DNA of 44,054 nt from Synergistaceae bacterium (GTDB lineage: Bacteria; Synergistota; Synergistia; Synergistales; Aminobacteriaceae), in assembly GCA_031276855.1 (NCBI GenBank), contig JAISMH010000076.1:1-44054 (forward strand), written 5' to 3'. Numbering within the stretch: position 1 is the first letter of the stretch; every line of letters starts with the position of its first letter. The notes under the pieces are model-generated. The model saw only the letters and a program-made list of their open reading frames with translations, made no database searches and was not told where the DNA came from. The translations under genes were made by a program, and so were the position numbers. This document shows positions 43,887-44,054 of the stretch, piece after piece.

Positions 43887-44054
43887 TCAGCGCGCGCTTT
43901 TCCGCGCAGCGAGGCACGCCGCCAGGAGCGCCAGCATTGTCACTCCCGCGCCGAAGCCCGCGTCGCAGCCGCCGCCTTTTTCCACCACCACCGGGTCAGG
44001 CGGCTCGTTGTACATGCGGCGGTTCTCTTCCGGGATCAAGTCGAACGTGACGGG
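43887..44054 (-). CDS. C-terminal 55 residues of a SYNERG-CTERM-tagged surface protein (partial)
   Basis: The frame is open from the right edge to TGA at 43887-43889. It reads TFDLIPEENRRMYNEPPD, then PVVVEKGGGCDAGFGAG, a hydrophobic run (VTMLALLAACLAA) and a basic RKSAR end. GGGC(D/N)AGFG, a transmembrane stretch and Arg/Lys tail is the layout of the SYNERG-CTERM sorting signal described in Synergistota. The protein is therefore probably exported and processed or anchored at the envelope. The functional part lies outside the window. I did not find this tag elsewhere in the window. Confidence 0.8.
   Translation of the reverse strand, partial: PVTFDLIPEENRRMYNEPPDPVVVEKGGGCDAGFGAGVTMLALLAACLAARKSAR

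Overview
The window reads as a high-GC chromosomal segment of a member of the phylum Synergistota. The strongest single sign is the gene fragment at the right edge. It ends in a Gly-Gly-Gly-Cys-Asp-Ala-Gly-Phe-Gly motif, a hydrophobic stretch and a basic tail, the layout of the SYNERG-CTERM sorting signal. A six-domain pyruvate:ferredoxin oxidoreductase fits an anaerobe. Genus cannot be settled by eye. No rRNA, tRNA, CRISPR array or transposase gene was recognised.

Layout. (1) 1-5571: the end of a conjugation (type IV secretion) cluster, trbF-trbG-trbI, a small membrane protein, traF peptidase and traB; traF followed by traB recalls Ti-type plasmids. (2) 5611-12043: three genes joined by ATGA overlaps: a hybrid histidine kinase, a 1059-residue protein joining a predicted propeller, a predicted extracytoplasmic sensor and an MFS transporter, and a cysteine-rich GNAT-like protein. 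I know of no described system with this make-up. (3) 12044-15540: a mosaic accessory patch with duplicated pieces of the GNAT-like gene, repeated promoter-leader modules in both orientations, two small paralogous genes on the minus strand, truncated ClbS/DfsB-like and pyridoxamine-phosphate-oxidase-like genes, and intact VOC and methyltransferase genes. (4) 15694-21730: a BaiN-type flavoprotein, then a tight run of S41 protease, purA, rimI-like, a small unknown and a SurA-N/PpiD-like chaperone. (5) 21919-25857, minus strand: nifJ, sharing a bidirectional terminator with region 4. (6) 26382-27485: a family 61 glycosyltransferase behind a leader holding a MITE-like inverted repeat. (7) 27770-43103: rpoB-rpoC-tig-clpP-clpX-lon-ysxC, nearly gapless, driven by two sigma-70-type promoters. 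(8) 43231-44054, minus strand: an exported cupin and the SYNERG-CTERM tail.

How the genes work together. Region 7 couples RNA polymerase core synthesis to nascent-chain folding (trigger factor), ATP-dependent proteolysis (ClpXP, Lon) and ribosome assembly (YsxC). Region 4 adds envelope proteolysis and folding to purine synthesis. Region 2 looks like an extracytoplasmic sensing and transport unit.

The most unusual feature runs across the whole window. Short tandem repeats with periods of 6, 9, 12, 15, 18 and 66 bp, all multiples of three, sit inside or at the ends of otherwise conserved proteins (TraB, the MFS fusion, the SurA-like protein, NifJ, RpoB, RpoC, YsxC). Arrays of 11, 14, 15 and 21 bp lie between genes or at gene ends. 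This suggests a genome prone to replication slippage in which only frame-preserving arrays survive inside genes.
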